DNA of 60,000 nt from Bolinopsis microptera (taxonomy: Eukaryota; Ctenophora; Tentaculata; Lobata; Bolinopsidae): NCBI RefSeq assembly GCF_026151205.1, contig NC_087073.1:7277001-7337000 (forward strand). Reading direction: 5' to 3'. Position numbers and translations under genes: made by a program. The notes under the pieces are model-generated. The model saw only the letters and a program-made list of their open reading frames with translations. It was not told the DNA's origin and ran no database searches. This document shows positions 1 through 28,733 of the stretch, in pieces. Positions within the stretch are counted from its first letter, which is position 1. Each line of letters begins with the position of its first letter.

Positions 1-400
1 CGATTAATTAATGCCAACCAAATGTTATTCCATAATTAGATAAAATGTCACTATCAAGGAGACCAATATTTTTACTTATAAATTTGAGACGCATACCAAC
101 TATTTCCGACCAAGAACTCCCCAAACAAACCAATTTAATTTGTTGATGAAAGATGGAATTTCGAAAGTCGTTCGATAATAATATAATATGTAGTCCTCTC
201 TCACGTCTAAAAATAAATTAGCGGGTATACCGGCCTCTCTCTCTGCTGAATCCGTGTGTAATTGTCAGTTAAGTTACAACTAATTAATTGTCATTTACAA
301 CTAAGCTGTGGTTACTATGGTTACTGTGTTCCTCAGATAACACATTAACCCAGTCTCGTCGTCTCTATCAGTTTTAATAACTACCAAATAAAATACTTAC
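1..400. other. no feature seen
   Basis: AT-rich DNA with stop codons in all frames over short distances. I see no exon, RNA gene or repeat that I can support here. Confidence 0.5.
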
Positions 401-405
401 TACCT

Positions 406-1065
406 TATCGGACCTTATTTGGACGGACATTACATGAACGGACATAATTATAAACGGACATTAATATGGACGATCGAAGGCATTCAAAACCATCAAAAAT
501 CCGAATTTTTTTGACGTTTTTAAAATTTCAGCAAATTATTTTAAAATCAATTTTTTATACAGTAAGTAAGAAAAGCAGTCATTAAGCAGTAAAATTAAAA
601 ATGTTAAAATATGTGTACATGATCAGTGTCTAATATCACATATCATCTTCATCAAATGGGCTTTCGTGCATGAAATAGTCCACGCTTAAAGCATCATTGA
701 TTTCTAGATTTATGGAAACCTTTTTTTATCAAACTACCCCGGTCCTGCATTTCAGTGTTAACTTTTACAAGCCATTCGGCGTGAAGTGGTTTTATCTTAG
801 ACAACTTAAGGTTAACCTTAACATCACGTGGAGCTTTCCTAGCACTGTTTCATTACCGACCCCGAGTAATATGAACTATAACAACGTCGGACAATGTCCT
901 TGGCAACACGATTTACCGTAATATCTATATTTTTGAAAAAATTTCAACGGACTTTAACTTGGACGGACATTAATTGGACGGACATTAATTGAACAGACAT
1001 TAAGATGAACGCTAGGGCCTCCAGGCCCAGCGTTCAATTAATGTCCGTCCAAATAAGGTCCGATA
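406..1065. mobile_element. non-autonomous foldback/MITE-like element
   Basis: The ends form a perfect 27-bp terminal inverted repeat (406-432 against 1039-1065). The motif GGACGGACATTA and close variants recur several times just inside both ends (421-470 and 961-1005). The right end also contains a 19-bp perfect inverted repeat (976-994 against 1032-1050) that would fold into a subterminal hairpin. The interior has no convincing coding sequence; the open stretch at 697-921 starts at TTG and has no recognisable domain. No clear target-site duplication could be read. This is a MITE or foldback element of unknown superfamily; the inverted repeats are certain, the transposon reading is inferred. 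Confidence 0.7.
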
Positions 1066-3121
1066 TAATAAGGTAACCTGACAGTGTCTCCAATAAATAC
1101 CAACTTTAGTCACGTTTAATAAATTAAATAAACCGGCAAAGTTGTATTTAATTAGAACCCTTATTTAAACAATTTCGTTAATTTTAGGGTAAACGCTGCT
1201 CGCAAGGACGAACGCTGCAAATGGGAATAAATTGGAAATTAATTTATTGTCCAATTACATACCCATTTTATCAAAAATAATGTGGTAAGTACAGAAAGTT
1301 GTATTTAAGTATTTAAGTTTCCGCTAATATAAATGTCCGTCAGTATTTCGTAATTTGATAACATCAATGCAATTTAAATTATTAGATTTTTAAAATTCTA
1401 AAAATTGGGTAATAAAATACAACGCCTAAGTCTTATCTTTCCCTAAAAATAAAATGGCAATATCCCTTGTCATAGATATAACTATAAGCTAAATTACAGT
1501 GAAAATAGATTCGGAAGAGCCCGTATACTACATATTTATTGAAAAGTCGCTAGATTTTAGTGTCACGCAGTGGTTGTTCCTACACATGTTTGAGTAATTA
1601 TTTTGGATTTTATATTGGTTTGGTAGGTAACTGTTTCTAATGACTTAACCGCAAGTTTGTAAATTACTAACTATGCACGGTCATAACATAATATTTTTTG
1701 TTCTCCAGCGACAAGACAATAGAAATACCAATCGTGATAATATTTTACACGTTACACTTGTAGTTGTACTAAACAGTTTTATAATACTTTTGTTGAGCCT
1801 CACAATATAAATAACATTATAAACATTATAATATAAATAACATTACAATTGCTCCATGTAGACTCCAGCTTTTATAGTAGCTTCCTGTTTGCTTGCTCAA
1901 GCGGTCGTAGCATTGGCTCTGTGTTATTCATATTGAGATTTGAGTCTGCCTTTCAGGTTATTGTTCCAATTTGTGGTAGACGATGATGGATTCATTTTAA
2001 GTTGTGCACTTTGGTTTAAGTATCTTTCGGATGATGATATAATCTCTGAAATACTTTATTATTTTCCTAAACTGCCCATTACTTAACCAACAACTGGCTG
2101 CAGCTGCTTTGATATGCAACATTTGTATAATAAATGCAATTCGGGATATGAAATGGATCAATAAAAGTAGTCATTGGAACCGGTGGATTGATATTATCTT
2201 TCGGTGGAGCCAATTAATCAAATATCAACTGTGAGGAGGTGATCTGTAACAGATGCTATTAAAAGGTCCGGTTAATCACAAATGGAATCGTTCCAATCTC
2301 GGGTGTTCCTATATGCATTCAAGTCATCGGAGATAAGCACAATTGCATGGCGTCATTCCAATGGAAACGATGCGCCACCAGATTTCGCTTTAAGCCAACG
2401 TTATGAAGACTTCTGGGTCAATGGCCGAATAGCGAATAAGCGCAATTCATGGTCCCAGTGCAGTGAATGGCTCCATTAGCATTATCGGCTTTAAATTTAA
2501 TAGCTTCATTGTTAATGGAGCTATTCTTCTGAGTAAGATATTATATTGTTCATAATAACAGTCATATTTTTAATGGTGCTACTGAATAATAGCAGGTTAT
2601 TGGTGCCATCAGGTTTTAATGGCCTCGGTATGAACAGCTCCTTGCCGACAAGAAGTTCTGATGAATCCAATAAATAAAGAACTCTAATGCACCGAATGAA
2701 TCTATTTTATTATGTCCATTGTCCTAGAGTTCAAATATAAAATATAGTCGATATAGTCCTAGAGGCTAGAGCCTAAAGACCTAGTGATTTAAATAAAATT
2801 TATAGAGAAGAGCTGTTGAACCATCAGATTCAACGATGGGTTCATAAAAGAAACAAATGATAACTTAACGAAGGCATCGCCAATAGTTCTACAATTCAGG
2901 CTAATGCATTTAGTTAATTGTATTAATTGAATTAGAGTCTACTAATTATGGGATTCAATGGTTTAGTTCCGGTAACTTATTTAATTTATCTGGTAATTTT
3001 ACTTGATACAATACTTGATGCAAAGAGCCAATCAGAAAACACTAACAATAACATCAGCTGATCAAAGCTCTTTTCAAACCAATCACTTTTCTGTTAATTT
3101 AACCAATACTCCAGTTCAAAC
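1066..3121. other. intergenic DNA upstream of the Ly6 gene
   Basis: No supported gene. An ATG-started 65-codon open frame at 2282-2479 has no domain, signal peptide or paralogue in the window and is probably chance. Another copy of the GTCCGTC motif of the preceding element lies near 1332, but no second element is evident. Confidence 0.45.
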
Positions 3122-4815
3122 ATGAAGATAGTGCTAGTGTTAACCAGCCTTCTGGCTGTTGGCTTTTCTTTGACTTGCTACGACTGCACAAATCTTGAAA
3201 ACAAGGACTACTGCTCTACTTCGAAGGTTCGTCCCTCTCCTTCATCTATCAATTAACTAATAAATTAGTCATCATACTTTGGATTGGTCATGATAAAATT
3301 AGAACGATAAAGCGACCATGAGGTTGCTTACCTGCTCTTATCGCTGATATGACATCCGTTATCCGTACCTAAACCATTATCTACCCTCCAGGAGTGCACA
3401 CAAGGAGCTGACACGTGCTACACCCTGACTGCCACCAAGTCGAGTGGAGTAGTGTTCTATAACTTGGGTTGTGGTTATAGTGACCCGGATGGGTGCACCT
3501 GCACTGAGGGGCTCGCGTGTGATGGTGATATGGACTGCTGCTTTGATGATCAGTGTAACTCTAAAGGGTAGGTCACTAACTCTAAAGGTTAGGTCACTAA
3601 CTCTAAAGGGTACGTCACTAACTCTAAAGGGTAGGTCACTAACTCTAAAGGGTAGCTCACTAACTCTAAAGGGTAGCTCACTAACTCTAAAGGGTAGCTC
3701 ACTAACTCTAAAGGGTAGCTCACTAACTCTAAAGGGTAGCTCACTAACTCTAAAGGGTAGCTCACTAACTTTAAAGGGTAGCTCACTAACTCTAAAGGGT
3801 AGCTCACTAACTCTAAAGGGTAGCTCACTAACTCTAAAGGGTAGCTCACTAACTCTAAAGGGTAGCTCACTAACTCTAAAGGGTAGCTCACTAACTTTAA
3901 AGGGTAGCTCACTAACTCTAAAGGGTAGCTCACTAACTCTAAAGGGTAGGTCACTAACTCTAAAGAGTAGGTCACTAACTCTAAAGGGTAGGTCACTAAC
4001 TCTAAAGGGTAGGTCACTAACTCTAAAGGGTAGGTCACTAACTCTAAAGGGTAGCTCAATAACTCTAAAGGGTAGGTCACTAACTCTGAAGGGTAGGTCC
4101 CTTACTGTTTCTCTTTTGCTTCATACAAATCTCTGTTCTTCCGATCTATTGTTCATATTATGATGGCATGCTCATATATCCGTTTAAATATTTCTGAAGG
4201 TTAGCCGAGGGTGAAATAGATATAGTAGACCCGACACCCAAGCCTGTTACCCAGCCACAAGAAGTGAAAATAAAGACTGAATCGTCACTTGACGACACTA
4301 ACAAGAACTATAATATAACTGAGGATAATGATAATAACACTAGGTAGACAATGCATGACCGTCATAACAACGCTGATAAACTGTCATAATTACTGAAAAG
4401 CTAATCTTAGCTGATATTATATCTGAAGTTGCACTATTGAAGCTTTTGTAAAATATAGTTTTGCTAAGGATTTATAACAGCTGTGTTTCAAAACAAAAGC
4501 AAGCTACGCTACTGATATGATACAATGGCTGTCTCGTGATAGTTATAATGTCTTTTGTCTATGCAGATATTAGCAGACACCATGGTTACTGGAGTACTAC
4601 TCTTGTGTCATGATCAAGTACTAGGATATTGTGTTTCCTTTATTAATAAATGCTCTCAAGCTCTGCTAACAGTTTACTGATCTAATATTTCCAGTCTGGA
4701 ACCAGAGGTGATCGAGGGAAAAGCAACTGGAGAAGAAGAACCCAGCTCAGCCCAAAGTTGGAGTCTGATACCTTCTGCTGTATTCGCTATCGTTTTAGCT
4801 CTCCGCTTTTATTAG
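3122..4815 (+). CDS. GPI-anchored Ly6/uPAR-like three-finger protein, 4 exons
   Basis: Coding exons are 3122-3226, 3392-3567, 4200-4343 and 4695-4815. All introns are GT/AG, phases are compatible, and the total is 546 nt, 181 aa. The protein starts with a hydrophobic signal peptide (MKIVLVLTSLLAVGFS), then a cysteine-rich domain opening with LTCYDC and closing with CCFDDQCN, the hallmark of Ly6/uPAR/CD59-type three-finger domains. An acidic, low-complexity stalk follows (exon 3, with NIT and NNT glycosylation sequons). The end is a short hydrophobic segment (SLIPSAVFAIVLALRFY), as expected of a GPI-attachment signal. It should sit on the outer cell surface; the ligand is unknown. Exon 2 ends at a GTAGGT donor that is the first unit of a 21-bp minisatellite. 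Reading through that donor meets a stop at once, giving a product that ends just after the three-finger domain. Exon borders are read by eye. Confidence 0.85.
3557..4098 (+). repeat. 21-bp minisatellite, about 26 copies, seeded from a splice donor
   Basis: The unit begins with the last coding bases of exon 2 and its donor (AACTCTAAAGG/GTAGGT) and repeats about 26 times into intron 2. Outer copies keep GTAGGTC; the central block has GTAGCTC, losing the +5 G of a donor; a few copies carry other single-base changes. The 21-bp unit is a multiple of three and has no stop in some frames, so long open frames on both strands here are artefacts. Confidence 0.95.
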
Positions 4816-5354
4816 AACCCTTCAGCTTCCTTAGATCAGAAATAGTAACTCCAAGTTCAAGCATTGTCATGCCTTAAAGCTTAACTTCTTATCAAAAAAT
4901 GAATACTGGTTTGTATATTGCATTGATGTAGTTGATTCAAGCAAAGCTTTTCTGTATAAACATTTTCCAACACTGAAAGGAATAATATAGAACATTTGTT
5001 TTTATTCAAGTTGAATCTATTTCAAGTTAGTGAAGTAGGCACTGACATGACAGCTTTTGAGAAAATAACTTCCTGATTTGTTGTAACAGAATATAGTAAT
5101 TGTTTTGTATTTAATTTGTAAACATGGTGTACGTCAATTTTTTTGAAAATGTTAGAAGAAAAATGTCTTCATGCAATCAACAATCAGATTCCAATGATAT
5201 TATGCGAATTCAAATTTTAATCTTGGATTGGTGGATATAAAAACTCAGGATTTTAACATGTCATCATCATCACAAGATTTATTTTGATTGTTTTCAATAA
5301 AATATAATATTTGACGACGTAGTTTAAAGTCTCTTATTGTCCAGTACTTATGAT
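4816..5354. terminator. shared 3' flank of two convergent genes
   Basis: Between the Ly6 gene (+) and the first ten-cysteine gene (-) there is a TTTATT at about 5278 (AATAAA on the minus strand) and an AATAAA at about 5297 on the plus strand. These are plausible poly(A) signals for the convergent pair, which would give closely abutting 3' ends. No other feature is visible. Confidence 0.4.
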
Positions 5355-6077
5355 CTAGAAGCCAGTTGTCTCCACTCCCTGACTTGACCCTGCAGACCCA
5401 GTATCTTGATTTCCCATGTCTTTGGAAGACACAGGTGATTTTATCACAGCCGACTGAGATTCTAGCACCTTCCTCGCTCTAATCTTGAGGGTGTGTTTGA
5501 TCTCCAACAGTTTGACATAACCAAATACCACTCCAACCACCACACATACTATCAAGATACAAACGACAACCAGGATGATGATCACAGATCTTGCTCTGTA
5601 GTTCATCTCACACTTACAGTACGCATGTTCAGTTCTATCAGAAGGGTCCAGATCACCATCAGCCCCTGTTTTCCTGTGAGCGCACGTGCAATCACTGATG
5701 AAATCACTGGAGCAGAACAGATCAGGTTTGGGAGAGTATCCCTCAGAGACATTTTCACTTTTGATACATCTCAGGGACGTCTCCAGAGGGTTGTCACCTG
5801 CTGTCTCCAGAGGGTTGTCACCTGCTGTCTCCAGAGGGTTGTCACCTGCTGCTGCAATATCGCAGGTGTAGAGGGGTCTGTAACACAGGATCTGTATCTC
5901 ACCGTAATCACAGTGGTGGTTCCAGCAGCTCAGTCTACCGTTAGCCAGGGCCCCGGAGGTATCAGCAGTTGAGACTGCACTTAGCAGAGATAGTCCTAAT
6001 AGGAGAACCGTGCAAATCGACTGTGTAGGTAACATCATATCATCAGCTAAAACATGGATTTGTTTTAAAGGTAGCAT
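5355..6077 (-). CDS. type I membrane protein with ten-cysteine three-finger-like ectodomain, paralogue 1
   Basis: One uninterrupted exon. The longest reading gives 240 aa, but the signal peptide (MMLPTQSICTVLLLGLSLL) fits a start at codon 14 or 15 (about 6038) better. The ectodomain has ten cysteines (51, 56, 65, 72, 104, 122, 130, 132, 154, 156 in the long reading). One transmembrane helix lies at about 165-188, followed by a basic then Ser-rich tail of about 50 residues with no kinase or other domain. The cysteine spacing (CxxxxC, later LCY, LRC, CTC, CKC) recalls the three-finger ectodomain of activin/BMP receptors and of the kinase-less decoy BAMBI, but the terminal CN of that fold is absent. 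That relation is inference. Residues 77-100 are three copies of AGDNPLET where the neighbouring paralogue has one. A minus-strand AATAAA lies at about 5278. Confidence 0.85.
   Translation of the reverse strand: MLPLKQIHVLADDMMLPTQSICTVLLLGLSLLSAVSTADTSGALANGRLSCWNHHCDYGEIQILCYRPLYTCDIAAAGDNPLETAGDNPLETAGDNPLETSLRCIKSENVSEGYSPKPDLFCSSDFISDCTCAHRKTGADGDLDPSDRTEHAYCKCEMNYRARSVIIILVVVCILIVCVVVGVVFGYVKLLEIKHTLKIRARKVLESQSAVIKSPVSSKDMGNQDTGSAGSSQGVETTGF
5778..5849 (-). repeat. in-frame 24-bp triplication inside paralogue 1
   Basis: Three near-identical 24-bp units encode AGDNPLET three times between the fourth and fifth ectodomain cysteines. Paralogue 2 has one copy (AEDNPSET), so this is a lineage-specific expansion that lengthens one loop without changing the cysteine count. 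Confidence 0.95.
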
Positions 6078-6952
6078 AAGGGGAGTTTAGTTGAATAACT
6101 ATTTTAATTCAAGTTAAATGTTAGTAGCGGTGTTGTGGATTTAATGGATAGTGTTTTAGTTAAACCAATATGGTGTTTGGGGTCGCAGCATGCAGTTGCA
6201 ACTGTTGTGCATTGAGTTTTAACAGATAATTAGAGTTCAGAGATAAGTTAAGTTATTCCATCAGGTGGATTATGACTTATAATATGAGTATTTAATTTCA
6301 TTTTCAGTTAACTATAGCATTGTCTCAGAAGTACAGTGAGAATCGGCATTGTCTCAGAAAATGTGATTAATTCTATTTTTCATTGACCAGTGCCGTGAGA
6401 TTCGAGTCATGAGTATAGGATTGAATTACATAGTGCCAGGTGTCTTCATAGTTTATTTCTATAGTCAATTCATCACATGTCTCGAAACAACTACAGTTCT
6501 GTAAATCCAATTTTAACTATAAAGTCCAAAGTTAATTATCAAAATTTCAAATATGACTCTTATTCTTAGGTGAAGTTGAATGATAATCGGTTATCAACCT
6601 GGATGATTTTGAGAGACATGAAGATTGAAGATTAAATAAATGACATACGAGGAGGGTTAAAAGTCGCAAAAAATTGATATAATATGCATAAAATTCTGGA
6701 ATCATTTTCAATTGATAGTTAAAGTCGTTCCAAAAAGAGATTTCTGGTCATGATGTGAATGGAAATATTAAATTAGGCGCATTAAAACTATCTCCAATAA
6801 AACCACATACTATACCTTTACATTTAAAATTGCTGTAAGGATTCTGATGTAAGTTTGAACCCAAGTCCATTACACTTATTGCAGTGTTACAGTTAACAAC
6901 CTGATACGATAGTTAGATGCATTGGTAATACACAATAATGGTGTACATACCC
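5990..6952. other. spacer between the tandem paralogues
   Basis: From 6078 to 6952 no exon is visible. It should hold the promoter and 5' UTR of paralogue 1 and the 3' UTR of paralogue 2; no specific motif could be assigned. Confidence 0.4.
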
Positions 6953-7468
6953 TCAGATCTTACAGTCCACATAAGTAAAAGAATTGTTCGCATCATATTT
7001 TCGTTTAACGAACCAAACCCTCACCAGCCATAAAATAACAAGACAAATCAGCAGCAAAATGAAAACCACCACTAAAACCACAATCGTAAACTTGAACCTG
7101 AAGTTCATCTCACACTTACAGTACACATGTTCACTTCTATCCGAAGGCTCCAGATCACCATCAGCCCCTGATTTCCTGTGAGCGCACGTGCAATCACTGA
7201 TGAAGTTATTCCCACAGTATATATCAGGTTTAGGAGAGAAACCCTCCTTACTCTTGATACATCTCAGAAAGGTTTCCGAGGGGTTGTCTTCAGCGGAGTT
7301 GATGTCGCAGGTGAAGAGAGGACGGTAACACAACATCTGTGTGTCTCCGTAGTCACAGTGATGGTTCCAACAAGAAACCATGTCCTCGTTGTAGTCTATG
7401 TTTGTTCCGGGGTTTAGAATGAAGAATGCCACAAAGGCAATGACACCGACTTGTATAGCGAATCTCAT
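6953..7468 (-). CDS. type I membrane protein with ten-cysteine three-finger-like ectodomain, paralogue 2
   Basis: Single exon, 171 aa, starting at ATG 7466-7468. A signal peptide (MRFAIQVGVIAFVAFFIL) is followed by the same ten-cysteine ectodomain as the downstream neighbour (cysteines 33, 38, 47, 54, 70, 85, 93, 95, 117, 119), with shared blocks CWNHHCDYG, SDCTCAHRK and YCKCEMN. One transmembrane helix spans about 127-149, then a short tail of about 22 residues. The tail is unrelated to that of paralogue 1, so ectodomain and membrane segment are conserved while the inside differs. Same strand, about 0.9 kb apart: a tandem duplication. Ligand and partner are unknown; a TGF-beta-receptor-like or other three-finger fold is only inferred from the cysteine pattern. 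Confidence 0.85.
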   Translation of the reverse strand: MRFAIQVGVIAFVAFFILNPGTNIDYNEDMVSCWNHHCDYGDTQMLCYRPLFTCDINSAEDNPSETFLRCIKSKEGFSPKPDIYCGNNFISDCTCAHRKSGADGDLEPSDRSEHVYCKCEMNFRFKFTIVVLVVVFILLLICLVILWLVRVWFVKRKYDANNSFTYVDCKI

Positions 7469-8444
7469 TAAGGTTGCGATGGTGCGAAACCTAAGTTAGA
7501 GAAAGTTAGTTAGAGAAAGTTAAACAGATATTATTATAATTTGCACTAATTTATTGATGGTTCAACTTAAACTACCGCATTTATATAACTATAATTTACT
7601 ATTAAACATATTCTTACTCCTGGTGATATCATTATCAGTAAGATATCCATTATTTTGAGATGGATAATTCTGATTGTCATGACATTTACATGTTGCTGTT
7701 GAGATTTGTAAGTTTATAAAGTACTCATGACAACTCATCAACAAGTCTGATATTTATTTCAGATAAGTATTAAACGGGTTATATTACCCGTTTAAGACAC
7801 GAAATCTTAAACATCAGTGATCAGACATTGCATGATAACATAACTATCGGCTATTTAATAGTTAATACTGTGCACAATCTTGATCAGTGATCACTCATAA
7901 CGAAATGCAGTGTGCAAAAGTTGTAATATTTATAAATGGTATTGGTAATACAAATGATTCGAGAAAATTAAAGCGATCGCTGATTTTGTGGTAGCACTAG
8001 CATAGTGTAAGTGAGAATTTAAGATTGACTGTACATGTTCTCTGTGCAGGACAGTAGAGGTTGATAAAAAATGTAATATTAACGATGTAACTGATAGTAT
8101 TCTATACACAGAATGTGTACTGCATTGTTATGTGTAGACCCCATCATAACTTCGAATTAATTGATTTAAGGAGCTTGCGGAGCGAGAGGGTATCTGGATA
8201 AAACAAATATGATCCTTTTCCACGTCAAAATGATGATTATGATGTAGTTTTGCTACACGTTATATACCTCTCGTGCACGCCGATCAAAAGGGGTTACAGC
8301 GTGTGTCAAATGTAGTTGCAGTGCGGAGAAAATGTTGCAAATATTCGTAAAGATCGTTCATTTTCGAATTTTAGACCGGTAAATTTTCGATCATCAGCTT
8401 TAACATGTGTTTTAATATTGACAACTAATTGATAAGGATGTTGT
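7469..8444. other. intergenic, with one 24-nt perfect hairpin
   Basis: No gene is visible. At 7771-7794 a 9-bp perfect stem (TAAACGGGT/ACCCGTTTA) closes a 6-nt loop. Its role, if any, is unknown. Confidence 0.45.
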
Positions 8445-8638
8445 TCAATTTATAATACTAGAATCGTGGGCTTGAAATTGAAGAAACTTTATCCAACTAA
8501 CGATACTAATAGTGACAAAGACAACAGTAACATCACACAGACAGCACACACCATCATTTGAAACTATAAGTCTAAATGGGAACTTAACTGTCCTTCCACC
8601 AGATGCACATTTATTTTCACATGTGTCTACTCCATGGT
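8445..8638 (-). CDS. possible terminal exon of a third, diverged ten-cysteine membrane protein
   Basis: A minus-strand open segment follows an AG acceptor (TTGCAG at 8639-8644) and runs to a stop at 8445. It encodes a cysteine-containing stretch (DTCENKC), then GVCCLCD directly abutting a hydrophobic helix (VTVVFVTISIVSW) and a short tail. This mirrors the order CKCEMN-then-transmembrane in the two neighbouring paralogues. No upstream exon with a signal peptide was found, so it could be a gene remnant or a chance open frame. Confidence 0.3.
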
Positions 8639-8654
8639 CTGCAACGAGAATCAA

Positions 8655-10352
8655 CTATTTGATGAGCACATGAAATGGCTGTTTTTCATTGGACGCCGGA
8701 CGGTGTCGGTATGCCGGACTGCGGACCGTGTCGGTATGGACTGCGGACCGTGATAATTATCGGAACGAACAGGTGTTTGGTAGTATCTTTATTGTTTATA
8801 TTTTCTTATCCTGTGGATTATGATGTTGCCACCTGATTCGAATTATGAATCCTCGCTTTTATGTGACGAGCGTGCTAAATCACTCTACAAGTACAGTCGA
8901 TTGATCGATATTCGCGATTGTTCTAAAAGGGCCCCCGACAGTTAAAACCAACTTCAAGTTCAATCGATGTATTATCGGACGCTGATTCCGAGTCACCCCC
9001 ATGACATAGGTTTAAAATGCTCCCCTGACGAAATATTGGCGAAAAACTGTCTCGATCACGTGATATGATTATGCCCGTATAAGGAAGTTAGTCTAATTTC
9101 TCGTTAGGGTTATAAAAAACCTGCATTTCAGCATATGCTTTTGTTAAGGATTGGGTTAGGGTTAGGGTTGGGATCAGATTAGAGGGTTAGGCCTATTAAA
9201 TATTTCGAATAGTCGTTCAGGACTAGCTAGAGAACGGGTTGAAAAAGTCACGTGACAGTCGAGTATGGAGTGATTAATCATCATCCTTTATGTGACGCAT
9301 TCACAAATGACGTCACATTCACAAATGACGTCACATAGATGACGAATTATTTGAAGTGGCCAGACAACTTGTCCACTGAACGCTCGCTCCCCTATAATAT
9401 TAATAGATACTGATCTCTTCTGGCCCGATCAATCTGTAATTATGAATAATAATTCCATTCCCATTTAGTTGCTTCTATTTGTCTGGTTCGTGTTTGGCAA
9501 TATGATGTGCTATTAACGAAGTAATAAATTAAACGACTAGATTTATTATCAAGTAAAGGATAAAAACTATAATGAAATTAAACATAATTTTTATTTTCCA
9601 GATAAATTGAGAAATGAAATCAATGGGCCTACGTTTCAATGGCTCAAAAGTAAAATGAAAACTCTTACCCCGCTACTTTATTATACGTTTATGCAAGTAA
9701 GAAAATATAATGGTTCAATAAAATAACTAATAAGGGCATGAGCTTTTCTACCAATAATAATATTTCGTTCAAATTTCTTTTCATAAAACGTTTCAAACGC
9801 ACAATAATGATATCTATATCTATAATACTTATTTTCATCACAAAATTCAGTAAAAATTGAGGTTATCAAATTAAATAAATATAATTATTGTGGACTGTCC
9901 ATTGGTCTGAATCGAAGTTTTTCCCTTTCTACGACACATCTATGTACTACAATTCTGAAGAAAGTATTCACAAATCACAGACGGCATATAAAGTGGTCAC
10001 GCTAAGTTGCGCGGTACTGTTCACACGTTTGTCACGTGGTAGGGTCACGCGTGAGGGGTCACGCGTGGGGTCTCATGCTCCGCTATTTAGGTCGTGAGGT
10101 CCTCCAGTCTTTAGGTCTACTGTATGCCATGTATATAGTACAAACGTTATAAAACTCTGATACCAGGCGAGCCCTGAAATTTGTTTTTTTACAAAACGAA
10201 CTTGATAATTGGCTTCGGTGGAATTAAAATATAATAACCAAACTAACACAAAAGAAAATGACTAAAAAATTGATCAAGAAGAAGAATGATCTATCATAAA
10301 AACTAAATTTTACCCAGTTAATAACCCTGAGAAAAGACAGCACTAACCGTTG
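8655..10352. other. intergenic DNA and Smad4 3' flank
   Basis: No exon is supported. It contains a degenerate tandem duplication at about 8690-8755, a short interstitial telomere-like run (GGGTTAGGGTTAGGG at about 9152) and the CRE pair. The right part must hold the Smad4 3' UTR, whose poly(A) site I could not assign. Confidence 0.4.
9308..9333. promoter_or_regulatory. two consensus CRE palindromes
   Basis: TGACGTCA occurs at 9308-9315 and again at 9326-9333 within a duplicated 18-bp segment. This is the full CREB/ATF site. No gene start is recognised close by, so any regulatory role is speculative. Confidence 0.35.

Positions 10353-28733
<18,381 letters not shown>

Noticed and set aside
3471-4163. 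Plus- and minus-strand open frames with LTLKGSS-type or YPLELV-type repeats
   Set aside because: Artefacts of the 21-bp minisatellite in the Ly6 gene's second intron.
5493-5972. Plus-strand frames opposite the ten-cysteine gene (also 5686-5871 and 6984-7417)
   Set aside because: Shadows of the minus-strand genes, which have signal peptides, conserved cysteines and a paralogue.
9152-9172. Telomere or chromosome end
   Set aside because: Only about two and a half TTAGGG-like units, with ordinary sequence on both sides.
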